A stretch of DNA of 11,870 nt from CAZHPY01 sp964534705 (GTDB lineage Bacteria; Omnitrophota; Gorgyraeia; 2-01-FULL-45-10). Positions within the stretch are counted from its first letter, which is position 1. Each line of letters begins with the position of its first letter. The stretch lies in contig CAZHPY010000050.1 of NCBI GenBank assembly GCA_964534705.1, positions 1-11,870 of the forward strand, given 5' to 3'. Position numbers and translations under genes: made by a program. Below the pieces are notes generated by a model that was not told the origin of the DNA, ran no database searches, and saw only the letters and a list, made by a program, of their open reading frames with translations. This document shows positions 1 to 6,561 of the stretch, in pieces.

Positions 1-54
1 AGCACTTCCTTGACATGGAAGGGGTCACAGGTTCAAGTCCTGTCGCGTCCACCA
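1..54 (+). tRNA. tRNA-Val(GAC), 3' part only
   Basis: The 3' part of a tRNA gene cut by the window start. The anticodon stem 5-9/17-21 (CTTCC/GGAAG) closes a 7-nt loop TTGACAT with anticodon GAC at 12-14, which reads the valine codon GUC. A T arm follows, with stem 27-31/39-43 (ACAGG/CCTGT) and loop TTCAAGT, then the 3' acceptor strand 44-50, discriminator A51 and an encoded CCA at 52-54. The 5' acceptor strand and D arm lie outside the window. A palindromic element begins at the next base. Confidence 0.93.
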
Positions 55-153
55 TCCGCCTTCGTGTATCGGGTGGAGTCAGGGTAGATAGCCTTCGGCG
101 GATGTGTCCGCCGTATGCTATCTTCTACGAATAACCCAATACAGGAAGGCGGA
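55..153. repeat. REP/MITE-like palindromic element next to tRNA-Val
   Basis: A 99-bp imperfect palindrome that starts at the base after the tRNA CCA. The outer arms 55-74 and 134-153 match at 18 of 20 positions as inverted repeats. Further in, GATAGC 87-92 pairs with GCTATC 117-122, and the centre is a perfect hairpin 96-102/107-113 (CGGCGGA/TCCGCCG) with loop TGTG. TCCGCC and GGCGGA alternate four times (55-60, 97-102, 107-112, 148-153), so it can also be read as two head-to-head units of about 47 bp, as in BIME-type REP pairs. A CCA trinucleotide flanks both ends (52-54, 154-156). There is no T-tract, so a simple intrinsic terminator is unlikely. Copy number elsewhere in the genome cannot be seen here. 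Confidence 0.7.
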
Positions 154-186
154 CCATAAACGGTATTAGCTTTTAAGGTGGTGGGT

Positions 187-204
187 ACCCCTTTCAAAAG
201 GGGT
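187..204 (+). other. short hairpin between the tRNA genes
   Basis: A perfect 8-bp inverted repeat, ACCCCTTT/AAAGGGGT, separated by only two bases; in RNA it would form about 7 bp with a TCAA loop. It lies between the palindromic element and tRNA-Leu. No U-tract follows, so it is not a convincing terminator. It may be a processing structure of the tRNA transcript, or may have no function. Confidence 0.3.
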
Positions 205-223
205 CTACAACAGTTACTGGTAT

Positions 224-309
224 GGGCAAGTGGTGGAATGGCATACACGAAGGACTTAAAATCCTTTGGCCGCAAGGTCGTGAGGGTTCAACTCCCTCCT
301 TGCCCACCA
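224..309 (+). tRNA. tRNA-Leu(UAA)
   Basis: A complete class II tRNA of 86 nt including CCA. The acceptor stem is GGGCAAG 224-230 with CTTGCCC 299-305, discriminator A306 and encoded CCA 307-309. The anticodon stem is 250-254/262-266, and the loop CTTAAAA holds anticodon TAA at 257-259. The long variable arm typical of tRNA-Leu is present (GGCC 268-271 with GGTC 276-279, loop GCAA). The T arm is GAGGG 282-286/CCCTC 294-298 with loop TTCAACT. It lies 88 bases upstream of thrS and could share a transcript with the upstream tRNA-Val. Confidence 0.97.
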
Positions 310-319
310 GTTTTTAAAG

Positions 320-376
320 TATTGAGTAGTGAGTATTGGGTATTGAGTATCGGATAAAGCCAACGCAATACGCAAC
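320..376. repeat. degenerate 7-bp tandem repeats upstream of thrS
   Basis: Five consecutive heptamers can be read at 320-354: TATTGAG, TAGTGAG, TATTGGG, TATTGAG and TATCGGA. After a short break, two more of a different kind follow at 363-376: ACGCAAT and ACGCAAC. The array fills most of the space between tRNA-Leu and the thrS start. It has no convincing promoter. It may be a neutral tandem expansion or a short interspersed heptamer repeat of the kind common in some bacterial genomes. Confidence 0.55.
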
Positions 377-397
377 GGATAGAATAAGGGTAATAAT

Positions 398-2113
398 ATG
401 GACCTGAATACACTCAGACACAGCGCGGCGCATGTAATGGCGCATGCAGTTAAGAGTTTATGGCCGGAAGTCAAGCTTGGCATAGGCCCGTCGATAGAAG
501 ACGGTTTCTATTACGATTTTGACCGCGAAGAACCCTTTTCTTCGGAGGAGATCGGTAAAATAGAAACCAAAATGCGCGAGATAATAAAGAACGATCACCC
601 TTTTGAAAGAGAAGAGCTGAGTAAAAAAGAAGCGATCAAATTATTTAAAAAGATGGGTGAGAAATACAAGGTCGAGCTATTAGAGAAGATCCCGGAGGAC
701 AAGGTCTTCTTATACAAAGACGGTGATTTTGTCGACCTTTGCCGCGGACCTCATATAGATTCTACAGGCCAGATAAAAGCATTCAAGCTCCTATCGGTGG
801 CAGGCGCTTATTGGCATGGCATTGAAACCAACCCAATGCTTCAGCGTATATATGGCACTGCTTTCCCCACGCAGAAGGAATTGGAAAGCTATATAAATAT
901 GATCGAGGAGGCCAAAAAAAGGGACCATAGGGTCTTGGGAAAGCAGCTTGAGTTTTTCAGCTTAAGCGATGAAATGGGGCCCGGCCTGGTATTGTATCAT
1001 CCGAAGGGTGCGCGCCTGAGGACTATCATAGAAGAGTACATAAGAAAAGAACATCTGAGGCGCGGTTACGAGCTGGTAATAGGGCCTCATATATTAAAAA
1101 GCGATGTTTGGATAAGAAGCGGCCATTATGATTATTACAAAGAGAATATGTACATGTTCAAGATAGATAAACAGGAATACGCCATAAAGCCGATGAATTG
1201 CCCTAATCATATAATGGTTTATAAATCCAAGACAAGAAGCTATAAGGACCTGCCTTTAAAGTTCTTCGAGCTCGGGACGGTTTACAGAAATGAAAAGTCG
1301 GGGGTTTTGCACGGGTTGCTGCGCGTCAGGGGATTTACCCAGGACGATGCGCACATATTCTGCCTCAGGGAGCAGGTTGAAGATGAGATAGTGGACGTAA
1401 TAGATTTTGTAATAGATACCTTAAACGCATTCGGGTTCGATGATTTTTCAATAGAGCTCTCTACAAGGCCGGCCAAATCTATAGGCACAGATGAAGACTG
1501 GGAACTAGCCGAGGCGGCCTTGATCAGCTCATTGAACAGGAAACAATTGAATTATGAGATAAACGAAGGCGAGGGAGCGTTTTATGGGCCAAAAATAGAT
1601 ATAAAGCTCAGGGATGCCCTTAAAAGAGAATGGCAGTGTGCGACGATACAATGCGATTTCACCCTTCCCGAGAGGTTCGACCTGAAGTATGTAGGACAGG
1701 ACGGAAAAGAGTACCGGCCGATAATGCTGCATCGTGTCATACTCGGAAGCCTTGAGAGGTTCATGGGTGCCCTGATAGAACATTTTGCCGGAGCCCTTCC
1801 GCTATGGCTTTCGCCGGTCCAATGCATGATCATACCGGTATCGGATAAAGTAAGCGGATACGCCGAAAACATCAAAAGGACGCTCTTGGGTATAGACATG
1901 CGTGTTGAGATCGACTTTAGGAACGAAAGGCTGCAGAAGAAAATACGAGATGCCGAAGTAGCGAAAACGCCTTACATGCTGGTTATCGGGGAAAAAGAAG
2001 AATCTATAGGTATGATATCGGTAAGGTCAAAGACACAAGGCGATATGGGAAGAATGAAATTAAGCGAATTTGTGGAAAAAGTAAAAGAAGAAATAGAAAA
2101 AAAGGTAAGATAA
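398..2113 (+). CDS. thrS: threonyl-tRNA synthetase, short form without TGS domain
   Basis: Class II synthetase that charges tRNA-Thr with threonine in the cytoplasm; 571 aa. It begins directly in the editing domain, whose active-site motifs are visible: HSAAH (His8, His12) and CRGPH (Cys115, His119). The catalytic domain has all three ligands of the threonine-sensing zinc: Cys268 in MNCPNH, His319 in DDAHIF and His445 in MLHRV. Motif 2 (TVYRNE) and motif 3 (ILGSLERF) are present, and the anticodon-binding domain forms about the last 100 residues. The usual N-terminal TGS domain (about 60 residues) is absent. An in-frame TAG at 380-382, and a tRNA gene just upstream, leave no room for it. The Shine-Dalgarno is weak (AAGGG, 386-390). 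It is the first gene of the thrS-infC-rpmI-rplT-pheS-pheT cluster. Confidence 0.97.
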   Translation: MDLNTLRHSAAHVMAHAVKSLWPEVKLGIGPSIEDGFYYDFDREEPFSSEEIGKIETKMREIIKNDHPFEREELSKKEAIKLFKKMGEKYKVELLEKIPEDKVFLYKDGDFVDLCRGPHIDSTGQIKAFKLLSVAGAYWHGIETNPMLQRIYGTAFPTQKELESYINMIEEAKKRDHRVLGKQLEFFSLSDEMGPGLVLYHPKGARLRTIIEEYIRKEHLRRGYELVIGPHILKSDVWIRSGHYDYYKENMYMFKIDKQEYAIKPMNCPNHIMVYKSKTRSYKDLPLKFFELGTVYRNEKSGVLHGLLRVRGFTQDDAHIFCLREQVEDEIVDVIDFVIDTLNAFGFDDFSIELSTRPAKSIGTDEDWELAEAALISSLNRKQLNYEINEGEGAFYGPKIDIKLRDALKREWQCATIQCDFTLPERFDLKYVGQDGKEYRPIMLHRVILGSLERFMGALIEHFAGALPLWLSPVQCMIIPVSDKVSGYAENIKRTLLGIDMRVEIDFRNERLQKKIRDAEVAKTPYMLVIGEKEESIGMISVRSKTQGDMGRMKLSEFVEKVKEEIEKKVR

Positions 2114-2125
2114 AAAATTAAGAGA

Positions 2126-2143
2126 GGGAGGTGATTTAACATT
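2126..2143 (+). promoter_or_regulatory. infC translation start: strong Shine-Dalgarno and AUU start codon
   Basis: GGAGGTGAT (2127-2135) is a nine-base complement of the 16S rRNA 3' end, unusually strong for this window. It is followed nine bases after GGAGG by ATT at 2141-2143. A TGA in the infC frame (2132-2134) lies inside the Shine-Dalgarno, so the reading frame cannot begin earlier. In E. coli, infC also starts with AUU, and IF3 represses its own translation by rejecting this non-canonical codon. The same control is inferred here. Confidence 0.88.
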
Positions 2144-2650
2144 TTTAAGAAAGAGACCCGGATAAATTACAGGATCAGAGCCAAAGAGGTAAGGGTTATA
2201 GCCGATAATGGCGATCAGCTCGGCGTGATGGGGATCCAGGACGCCCTCAAGAAATCCGAGGAGGCAGGGCTCGACCTGGTAGAGATAGCTCCGACGGCAA
2301 CGCCGCCTGTCTGCAGGATCATGGACCATTCCAAATATAAATATGAGCAGGAGAAGAAGGAGAAAGAAGCCAGGAAAAAGCAGAAGGTCGTGCACATAAA
2401 AGAAATACGAATGGGCCCTAAAATAGGCGAGCATGATTACCAGTTCAAGGTGAGACACCTTGAGGATTTCCTGAAAAAAGGCGACAAAGTGAAGGTCACC
2501 ATGATATTCAGGGGCAGGGAGATGGCGCACATCGATCTTGGACGGAAAGTTTTGGACAGGCTGGCAAGCGATATCTCAAGCATCGGCGAGATCGAAGAAT
2601 CACCCAGGCTCGAAGGCCGATTTTTAAATATGGTAATCAGGGCGAAGTAA
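2141..2650 (+). CDS. infC: translation initiation factor IF-3
   Basis: IF3 binds the 30S subunit, keeps 50S away and proofreads the start codon and initiator tRNA. From the ATT start the protein is 169 aa, the normal family length. It has the N-terminal domain (RINYRIRAKEVRVI near residues 7-20, then LDLVEIAPTATPPVCRIMD), a lysine- and glutamate-rich linker helix (YEQEKKEKEARKKQK), and the C-terminal 30S-binding domain (from IKEIRMGPKIGEHD to the end). The first ATG (2225) and the GTG before it (2222) would remove the conserved first 27 or so residues, so they are not the start. It lies 27 bases after thrS and 23 before rpmI, in the same order as in E. coli. Confidence 0.96.
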   Translation: MFKKETRINYRIRAKEVRVIADNGDQLGVMGIQDALKKSEEAGLDLVEIAPTATPPVCRIMDHSKYKYEQEKKEKEARKKQKVVHIKEIRMGPKIGEHDYQFKVRHLEDFLKKGDKVKVTMIFRGREMAHIDLGRKVLDRLASDISSIGEIEESPRLEGRFLNMVIRAK

Positions 2651-2673
2651 GAATTGAAAACGAGGAGAACGAT

Positions 2674-2874
2674 ATGCCGAAACTCAAGACGAGTAAAAGT
2701 GTCAAAAAAAGGATACGCATCAGTAAAAGAGGGAAAATAAAACATTTCAAGGCCGGCAGGCGTCACCTGCTGGGCGGTAAGGCATCCAAGCGCAAGAGGC
2801 ATCTTGGCAAGCCCGGATACGTGTCGAAGGCCGACGCATCAGCCATAAGGCTGCTCTTGCCGTATGGCGCGTAG
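2674..2874 (+). CDS. rpmI: 50S ribosomal protein L35
   Basis: Small, very basic protein of the large ribosomal subunit; 66 aa, normal length. The family pattern is clear: MPKLKTSKSVKKRI at the N-terminus, a GKIKHFKAGRRHLL core, and KRKRHLGKPGYVSKAD near the C-terminus. GAGGAG (2662-2667) serves as Shine-Dalgarno just before the ATG. Its position between infC and rplT is the conserved arrangement. In other bacteria L20 represses this operon through an mRNA structure near rpmI; the short spacers here show no obvious equivalent. Confidence 0.97.
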   Translation: MPKLKTSKSVKKRIRISKRGKIKHFKAGRRHLLGGKASKRKRHLGKPGYVSKADASAIRLLLPYGA

Positions 2875-2908
2875 CCGTGGACTAACATATCAATAACGAG
2901 GAGGAAGC

Positions 2909-3256
2909 ATGAGTAAGGTCAAACACGCAGTAGCAACAAAACGTCACAGAAAAAGAATATTAAAGGCTGCTGAAGGCCAGTGGGGCGGAAGGCATAGATT
3001 TTATCGCCGGGCCATGGAATCGGTAGCCAAGGGAAGAAAATATGCTTTCAGGGACAGGAAGGCAAAGAAAAGGGATTTCCGTTCCCTTTGGATAGTTCGT
3101 ATAAACGCAGCATGCAGGGAGCACGATGTATCCTATTCAAAATTCATGAATGGCCTGAAGAAGCTGAAGGTCCTTATCGACAGGAAGATGCTTGCCGAGC
3201 TCGCTGTTTCAGATACGAAGGCATTTGGAAAGCTCGTTGAGATGACCAAGGCATAG
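2909..3256 (+). CDS. rplT: 50S ribosomal protein L20
   Basis: Early-assembling 23S rRNA-binding protein of the large subunit; 115 aa, normal length. The basic N-terminal extension (VATKRHRKRILKAAEG) is followed by the globular part with the hallmark RDRKAKKRDFRSLWIVRINAA and the C-terminal LIDRKMLAELAVSD. A good Shine-Dalgarno, GAGGAGGAA, lies at 2898-2906. The stop codon TAG is directly followed by the ATG of pheS, which suggests translational coupling. L20 is the known autoregulator of this operon in other bacteria. Confidence 0.97.
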   Translation: MSKVKHAVATKRHRKRILKAAEGQWGGRHRFYRRAMESVAKGRKYAFRDRKAKKRDFRSLWIVRINAACREHDVSYSKFMNGLKKLKVLIDRKMLAELAVSDTKAFGKLVEMTKA

Positions 3257-4285
3257 ATGAAGGAAAGAATAAAAGAGCTAGAACAAGGCGCGCTTGCGGA
3301 AATAAGCATTGCCGGCAACGGAGATGCCGTGGAGACGCTGCGCATAAAATACCTGGGCAGAAAAGGGCTTATTACCGAGCTCTTCAAAAAGATGGGAGAA
3401 GTGCCTCCGGAAGAAAAAGGCGAGGTCGGTAAACTGATAAACTCCCTGAAAAATAATGTGACAAAAGCTCTGGATGAGAAAGCCGGTTCTGTTTCCGCCG
3501 CAGGCGGGGCAAGGCTGGAAAAAATAGATATAACACTGCCCGGCATAATTAAAGAAACAGGCACGTTGCATCCCGTTTCCCAGACCATACAGGAGATCTG
3601 CGGTATATTTATATCATTAGGCTTCAAGGTAGTAGAAGGGCCCGAAATAGAGAACGAGCATTATAATTTCGAGGCGCTTAATATACCGCTGGAGCATCCT
3701 TCGCGGGATGCGTTCGATACATTTTATCTTGCGGACAAATGGCTTTTAAGAAGCCATACTTCGCCTGTCCAGGCGCGGTTCATGGAGAAAAATAAGCCGC
3801 CCCTGGCGATAGTCATACCCGGCAAGGTTTACAGGCCCGACGCTACCGATGCATCCCATTCTTTCATGTTCCATCAGGTAGAGGGGCTGGCCGTAAGCGA
3901 CGATATAAAATTTTCCGACCTGAAAGGCGCGCTTACCGTATTCGCTAAAAGGATGTTCGGCGAAAAGACTACCATGAGATTCCGCCCGAGCTTTTTCCCG
4001 TTTACGGAACCCAGTGCAGAAGTGGATATTTCATGCATCTTGTGCGATGGTTCTGGGGTCAGGGGCCAGACAAGATGTTCTTTGTGCGGCGGCAGCGGCT
4101 GGCTGGAAATACTGGGGGCGGGCATGGTAAACCCTAAGGTATTCAAGAACGTAGGATACGACCCCGATAAAGTTACGGGCTTTGCTTTCGGTATGGGTGT
4201 CGAAAGGATAGCCATATTGAAATACGGTATAACAGACATAAGAATGTTTTTTGAGAACGACATAAGGGTCTTAAAACAGTTTTAA
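3257..4285 (+). CDS. pheS: phenylalanyl-tRNA synthetase alpha subunit
   Basis: Catalytic subunit of the (alpha-beta)2 class II enzyme that charges tRNA-Phe; 342 aa, close to the usual 330-350. The N-terminal coiled-coil arm that contacts tRNA covers about residues 1-80. The catalytic domain includes GTLHPVSQT, GPEIENEHYNFEALNIP, motif 2 around HQVEGLAVS, and motif 3 GFAFGMGVERIAILKYG followed by DIRMFFENDIR at the C-terminus. Two CxxC pairs (Cys260/263 and Cys274/277) form the zinc-like knuckle seen in many bacterial PheS proteins. The ATG follows the rplT stop with no intervening base. No strong Shine-Dalgarno is visible beyond AAGG inside the rplT end, so coupling to rplT is likely. Confidence 0.97.
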   Translation: MKERIKELEQGALAEISIAGNGDAVETLRIKYLGRKGLITELFKKMGEVPPEEKGEVGKLINSLKNNVTKALDEKAGSVSAAGGARLEKIDITLPGIIKETGTLHPVSQTIQEICGIFISLGFKVVEGPEIENEHYNFEALNIPLEHPSRDAFDTFYLADKWLLRSHTSPVQARFMEKNKPPLAIVIPGKVYRPDATDASHSFMFHQVEGLAVSDDIKFSDLKGALTVFAKRMFGEKTTMRFRPSFFPFTEPSAEVDISCILCDGSGVRGQTRCSLCGGSGWLEILGAGMVNPKVFKNVGYDPDKVTGFAFGMGVERIAILKYGITDIRMFFENDIRVLKQF

Positions 4286-4292
4286 ATAGAAT

Positions 4293-6332
4293 ATGCGCAT
4301 AAGCTACAATTGGCTAAAAGATTACGTTGACATAAAGATGCCGGCTGAAAAGCTTGCTCAGATCCTCGCCATGGCAGGGCTTTCCGTGGATTCGGTTGAG
4401 GAAAAAGGCGGCGATTCTGTTCTGGAACTTGAAATAACATCGAACAGGCCGGATTGCCTTTCATATATAGGGGTGGCCCGCGAAGTAGCGGCGTTGACAG
4501 GGCGAAAACTGAAAGTTCCGTCGTGCAAAAAAATACTCTCAACCCTCAATCCCCAACTCCCGACTATAAAGGTCGATAATAAGAAACTATGCCCGCGCTA
4601 CACAGCGCTTATAATACGGGGCGTGAAGATCGGGGAATCGCCAAAATGGCTCAAGGAGAGGCTCGAATCGATCGGGCTAAGGAGCGTCAATAACGTCGTT
4701 GATATCACGAACTTCTGCCTTTTTGAGACAGGAGAGCCCATGCATGCGTTCGATCTTGATAATATCGCGGGCGGGGCCGTAGTGGTCCGGAATGCCAAAA
4801 AAGGTGAAAAGATCACGGTTATCGATGGTACGGAAAGGGCGCTTGATGAAAACATGCTTGTCATAGCGGACTCCGGCGCGCCTATAGCGATCGCCGGTGT
4901 TATGGGCGGGCTTAAGGCTGAGGTAGGCATGTCAACCGGGAATATCCTGCTCGAAGCGGCATATTTCGATCCTATTTCAATAAGGAGAACATCTAGAAAG
5001 CTGGCCCTTTCTACCGAATCAAGTTACCGTTTTGAGAGAAAAGTAGACATGGATAATATTTATTATACCCAGATACGCGCCGCCCAATTGATCCTGGAAG
5101 CAGCTGGCGGCAAGATCGAAGGCTACATTGATACAGGTAAGGACGTGGTAACGAAAAAAATGATCGATCTCAGGCCTGAAAGGGTAAGCAAAGTATTGGG
5201 TGTGGAAATACCTCCGGCAAAAACAAAAAGCATACTGTTATCGCTGGGAATGAAGCAGGTATCCTCTTCAAAAAATATACTAAAATTAGAAGCCCCGGGG
5301 TTCAGGCAGGACCTGCAGGATGAAGTAGATCTGATAGAAGAGGTGGCCAGGGTTTACGGTTACAGCAATATCCCCGAAACGCTGCCTTGTGTCGCAGAAA
5401 AAGGGGATAGGCAGCCGATAGATATTATCGTCGATAATAAGATACGGGATACGCTAAAAAGCAGCGGTCTATCGGAGATCATTACTTATAGCCTTCTTAG
5501 CAGGAAAGCGCTGGCCATGGCAAAGATAGATGATAAGGATGCAGCTGTGGTAAAAAATCCTTTATCGGCCGAACAGGAATTACTGCGGCCTTCTTCGATC
5601 GCCGGCATGCTTGGCGCCATCCGGTATAACATTAACAGGAAAAACAGCGATCTAAAGCTATTCGAGCTTGGTAAAGTCTACTTTAAGGCAGCCGGCGGCT
5701 CATTTAAAGAGAGGCGCAATCTTACGATAGGCCTTACCGGGGAAATAAATGACGGATGGATAGGCAAGCCCCGCGCAGTAAGTTTTTTTGATCTCAAAGG
5801 GATAGCCGAAACACTGTTTCTGAGCCTTGGTATAGATGATCTTTCCGTAAGGGAAGCATCCGAGGGCACTTTTTCTCCGGCGGCCTGCGCTACCATTGAA
5901 GTCAAAGGTGAGCCCGTAGGTGTTTTAGGCGAAATAGACCAGGGTGTATTAAAGAATTTCGATATAAAAGATAAAGTCTATATCCTTGAAATAGACAGCG
6001 AGTCGCTGCAAAGATCCGTAGCGCTGAAAAAATATTTCAACGAGCCTATGCGTTATCCTTCGGCATCGAGAGACATGTCGATAGTCGTGGACAATAGCGT
6101 ATCGAGCGCCGCTATCATCTCATTAATAACCGACAGCGCCGGAAAAATACTGAAAAAGGCAAAGCTCATCGACAGATACCGCGGGGGGCAAATACCGTCG
6201 GGGAAAACATCCCTTACCTACAGGCTGGAGTACCAGGATGTCAGCAGGACCCTGGAAGATAAAGAGGTTCAGGAGGCCCATTCCCGCGTAGTGCGCGCAC
6301 TTCAAGAAAATCTTGGCGCGAGCTTAAGATAA
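4293..6332 (+). CDS. pheT: phenylalanyl-tRNA synthetase beta subunit, short form without the B2 OB-fold domain
   Basis: Partner of PheS; supplies the editing site and tRNA contacts. It is 679 aa, against about 790-800 for the usual form. The N-terminus (RISYNWLKDYVDI) is typical. At residues 33-43 the chain passes directly into the stretch that normally follows the EMAP/tRNA-binding OB domain (LELEITSNRPDCLSYIGVAR), so that domain of about 110 residues is absent. The B3/B4 editing region (NVVDITNFCLFETGEPMHAFD; then GVMGG, ILLEAAYFDP), the B5 region near residue 290, and the C-terminal FDX-ACB domain (about residues 580-679, with YPSASRDMSIVVD and SLTYRLEYQD) are all present. There are no stops or frameshifts. 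The ATG lies 7 bases after pheS, with no clear Shine-Dalgarno. Confidence 0.96.
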   Translation: MRISYNWLKDYVDIKMPAEKLAQILAMAGLSVDSVEEKGGDSVLELEITSNRPDCLSYIGVAREVAALTGRKLKVPSCKKILSTLNPQLPTIKVDNKKLCPRYTALIIRGVKIGESPKWLKERLESIGLRSVNNVVDITNFCLFETGEPMHAFDLDNIAGGAVVVRNAKKGEKITVIDGTERALDENMLVIADSGAPIAIAGVMGGLKAEVGMSTGNILLEAAYFDPISIRRTSRKLALSTESSYRFERKVDMDNIYYTQIRAAQLILEAAGGKIEGYIDTGKDVVTKKMIDLRPERVSKVLGVEIPPAKTKSILLSLGMKQVSSSKNILKLEAPGFRQDLQDEVDLIEEVARVYGYSNIPETLPCVAEKGDRQPIDIIVDNKIRDTLKSSGLSEIITYSLLSRKALAMAKIDDKDAAVVKNPLSAEQELLRPSSIAGMLGAIRYNINRKNSDLKLFELGKVYFKAAGGSFKERRNLTIGLTGEINDGWIGKPRAVSFFDLKGIAETLFLSLGIDDLSVREASEGTFSPAACATIEVKGEPVGVLGEIDQGVLKNFDIKDKVYILEIDSESLQRSVALKKYFNEPMRYPSASRDMSIVVDNSVSSAAIISLITDSAGKILKKAKLIDRYRGGQIPSGKTSLTYRLEYQDVSRTLEDKEVQEAHSRVVRALQENLGASLR

Positions 6333-6351
6333 GCAGGCGCCGCAATTTGAT

Positions 6352-6381
6352 TTGCACCGTTTTTTGTGATATACTTATACT
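6352..6381 (+). promoter_or_regulatory. predicted sigma70-type promoter of the 6S RNA
   Basis: The -35 box TTGCAC (6352-6357) and -10 box TATACT (6376-6381) are separated by 18 bases; reading TTATAC one base earlier gives 17. They differ from TTGACA and TATAAT at few positions. The expected transcription start, near 6388-6391, coincides with the base of the 6S RNA closing stem. Confidence 0.7.
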
Positions 6382-6390
6382 AGAAACAAA

Positions 6391-6557
6391 AAATTCCCTG
6401 CGATGCGCGTGCTTTGAACGAAAAATCTTGAGCCAATAGCATTAATATGGGGAGCCTAACTTGGTCGGCGTTTCGGCGCAGGCCCGAGGGCACCCACCTG
6501 TAAATAACAGGAATCAAGATAATTCGATTTTCACACGACATCCGCGGGGATTTTTTT
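6391..6557 (+). ncRNA. ssrS: 6S RNA
   Basis: 6S RNA imitates an open promoter and binds the housekeeping RNA polymerase holoenzyme. The call rests on architecture. The closing stem pairs 6395-6402 with 6543-6550 (TCCCTGCG/CGCGGGGA, one G-U), continuing with ATG/CAT and CGTG/CACG. A second stem pairs 6419-6431 with 6514-6526 (ATCTTGA/TCAAGAT plus CGAA/TTCG). A central bubble follows (6432-6449 on the 5' side), with a small hairpin CCTGT/ACAGG (6497-6501/6507-6511) on its 3' side. The upper stem pairs 6450-6456 with 6489-6495 (GGGAGCC/GGCACCC), with an apical stem from 6463-6466/6481-6484. A T7 tract (6551-6557) follows the closing stem and probably ends transcription. A good promoter lies upstream. 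The ends are estimated to within a few bases. Confidence 0.85.
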
Positions 6558-6561
6558 ATCT

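Noticed and set aside
33..275. Minus-strand open frame of 80 codons across the tRNA spacer
   Set aside because: It spans two tRNA genes and the palindromic repeat, and shows no protein-like features or ribosome site.
310..397. T-box leader or promoter for thrS
   Set aside because: The 88-base spacer is too short for a T-box, no T-box sequence or terminator is visible, and the best -35/-10 pair (TTGAGT at 343, CAATAC at 366) is a poor match.
256..483. Minus-strand open frame of 75 codons containing WWARRELNPH
   Set aside because: It is the antisense of tRNA-Leu plus the start of thrS. This peptide is a familiar artefact of translating tRNA genes in reverse.
2060..2530. Minus-strand open frame of 156 codons opposite thrS/infC
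   Set aside because: It lies wholly opposite confidently identified genes, and its Phe/Leu-rich sequence is the reverse of Lys/Glu-rich codons.
2225..2650. ATG at 2225 as start of infC (141 aa)
   Set aside because: It would delete the conserved IF3 N-terminus, has no Shine-Dalgarno, and the ATT at 2141 explains all the conserved sequence.
2651..2673. L20-binding operator between infC and rpmI
   Set aside because: The 23-base spacer shows no convincing structure. Control by a longer fold inside infC cannot be excluded, but there is nothing to support a call.
6333..6366. Intrinsic terminator after pheT (GCAA/TTGC with a T-tract)
   Set aside because: The stem is only four base pairs, and the T-tract lies in the spacer of the 6S promoter.
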